Both the position numbers and the translations under genes were made by a program. Below are positions 63,468 to 64,000 of a stretch of DNA of 64,000 bases, one piece after another. This DNA is from Rana temporaria (Eukaryota; Chordata; Amphibia; Anura; Ranidae), in the NCBI RefSeq assembly GCF_905171775.1, contig NC_053497.1:105609157-105673156 (forward strand). The letters run 5' to 3'. The notes below the pieces were generated by a model that was not told the origin of the DNA, searched no databases, and was given only the letters and a program-made list of their open reading frames with translations. How positions within the stretch are numbered: the first letter of the stretch is position 1; each line of letters starts with the position of its first letter.

Positions 63468-63615
63468 CAGGGATCCTCAAACTACCGCCCTCCAGCTGTT
63501 GCGGCACTACACATACCATGAGGCATTGTAAAACTATGACATTCACAGACGTGACTAGGCATGATGGGAATTGTAGTTCCTGAACAACTGGAGGGCCGTA
63601 GTTTGAGGACCCATG
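63468..63615. mobile_element. 148-bp hAT-like MITE, perfect 8-bp TSD
   Basis: Ends CAGGGATCCTCAAACTACCG and GGGCCGTAGTTTGAGGACCC then ATG. GTCTAGAT occurs at 63460-63467 and 63616-63623. Palindromic interior with GCATTGTAAAACTATGACAT near the centre. Same family as 49318-49473. Confidence 0.93.
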
Positions 63616-63714
63616 GTCTAGATGCTGCCACTGGACCAGTTCACTATAGTGGCAGGTCGTTGGCAGCCCCAGCTATTTGCGCTCTTGCACAGTCAGCGAT
63701 TACCTGTGGTAATA

Positions 63715-64000
63715 GACTCTTAAAATATAACTAAAAAGGCAAAACTTTTGTTTCGGATACAGTAGAGAGATTAGAACACCTGTTTGTTTTTATCACTGTC
63801 TGTACCCCCGCTAAATAGATTCACCCTCTCTAGTTGTCTTGCTTACCGTTATCATTGAAAGTAAAAGAAAATCCCAAATTTTAGGTTGTCCCCAGAAAAG
63901 TAAGAGAGGGGAATTTATCCAATGGCGACACTACTAGTTCTGGTGACCTGGTAATTAGCAGGGATTTCCTATCACTTCCTGTTTGGCTATGGGTCAGGAC
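63715..64000 (+). repeat. TTAAAATATAACTAAAAAGGC repeat, cut by window end
   Basis: Left end TTAAAATATAACTAAAAAGG, then GAGATTAGAACACCTGTTTG, TCACTGTCTGTACCCCCGCT, AGATTCACCCTCTCTAGTTG and GGATTTCCTATCACTTCCTG. Same order as 10150-10535. It continues beyond 64000. Confidence 0.75.

Larger units (their letters stand above)
37635..64000 (-). other. vav2: vav2 intron upstream of the exon (3' part)
   Basis: No coding exon is recognisable to the right of 37634 on the minus strand. In known VAV2 genes the preceding exon carries the start codon and the first ~68 residues, and it is not in this window. The segment is therefore read as more than 26 kb of the intron before this exon, filled with transposon relics. 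This is an inference from the exon identity. Confidence 0.75.

Noticed and set aside
1..64000. tRNA, rRNA or snRNA genes
   Set aside because: No A-box/B-box pair with cloverleaf potential, no rRNA core and no snRNA motif was recognised on either strand. A tRNAscan or Infernal run would be decisive.

Overview
The window is vertebrate nuclear DNA with introns, dense interspersed repeats, microsatellites and no bacterial gene organisation. The repeat families (TTAA-flanked elements beginning AGCGGA or AGGGGTTGTAAAGG, the GTACACACGA palindromes, the 'tttactaaaggcaa' foldback, several Tc1-like families and 8-bp-TSD hAT elements) look like those I associate with ranid frogs. That assignment is from memory and is an inference.

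I recognise one host coding segment: a 117-bp, phase 0-0 exon on the minus strand at 37518-37634. It has a textbook acceptor and donor and encodes 39 residues of the calponin-homology domain of the guanine-nucleotide exchange factor VAV2. On this reading the window is one slice of the vav2 gene, transcribed right to left: 37635-64000 is the 3' part of the intron before the exon and 1-37517 is the 5' part of the intron after it. I found no second exon, no RNA gene and no CRISPR array.

Nearly everything else is transposon-derived. Four Tc1-like relics (12569-14195, 48317-50278, 50690-51162, about 58300-59450) carry broken transposases. At least ten families of non-autonomous elements sit at TTAA or a decayed TTAA, as expected for piggyBac-type insertion. 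Five hAT-like elements keep 8-bp target duplications (15884-16201, 25475-25824, 47422-47924, 49318-49473, 63468-63615). Several insertions are nested and give a relative time order, best seen at 48317-50278, 18970-20476 and 34885-35706. A decayed Copia-type gag lies at 29898-30425.

Other notable structures are a minisatellite at 53861-54410 whose core spacing follows a 37 + 13n ladder, a second minisatellite at 52930-53310, a 1.1-kb terminal-inverted-repeat element with a perfect 29-bp hairpin (8298-9405), several long foldbacks, and a repeat-poor AT-rich block at about 57560-57970 that could be a conserved non-coding element. I see no novel multi-gene system. The interest lies in the vav2 assignment, the insertion layering and the minisatellite architecture.
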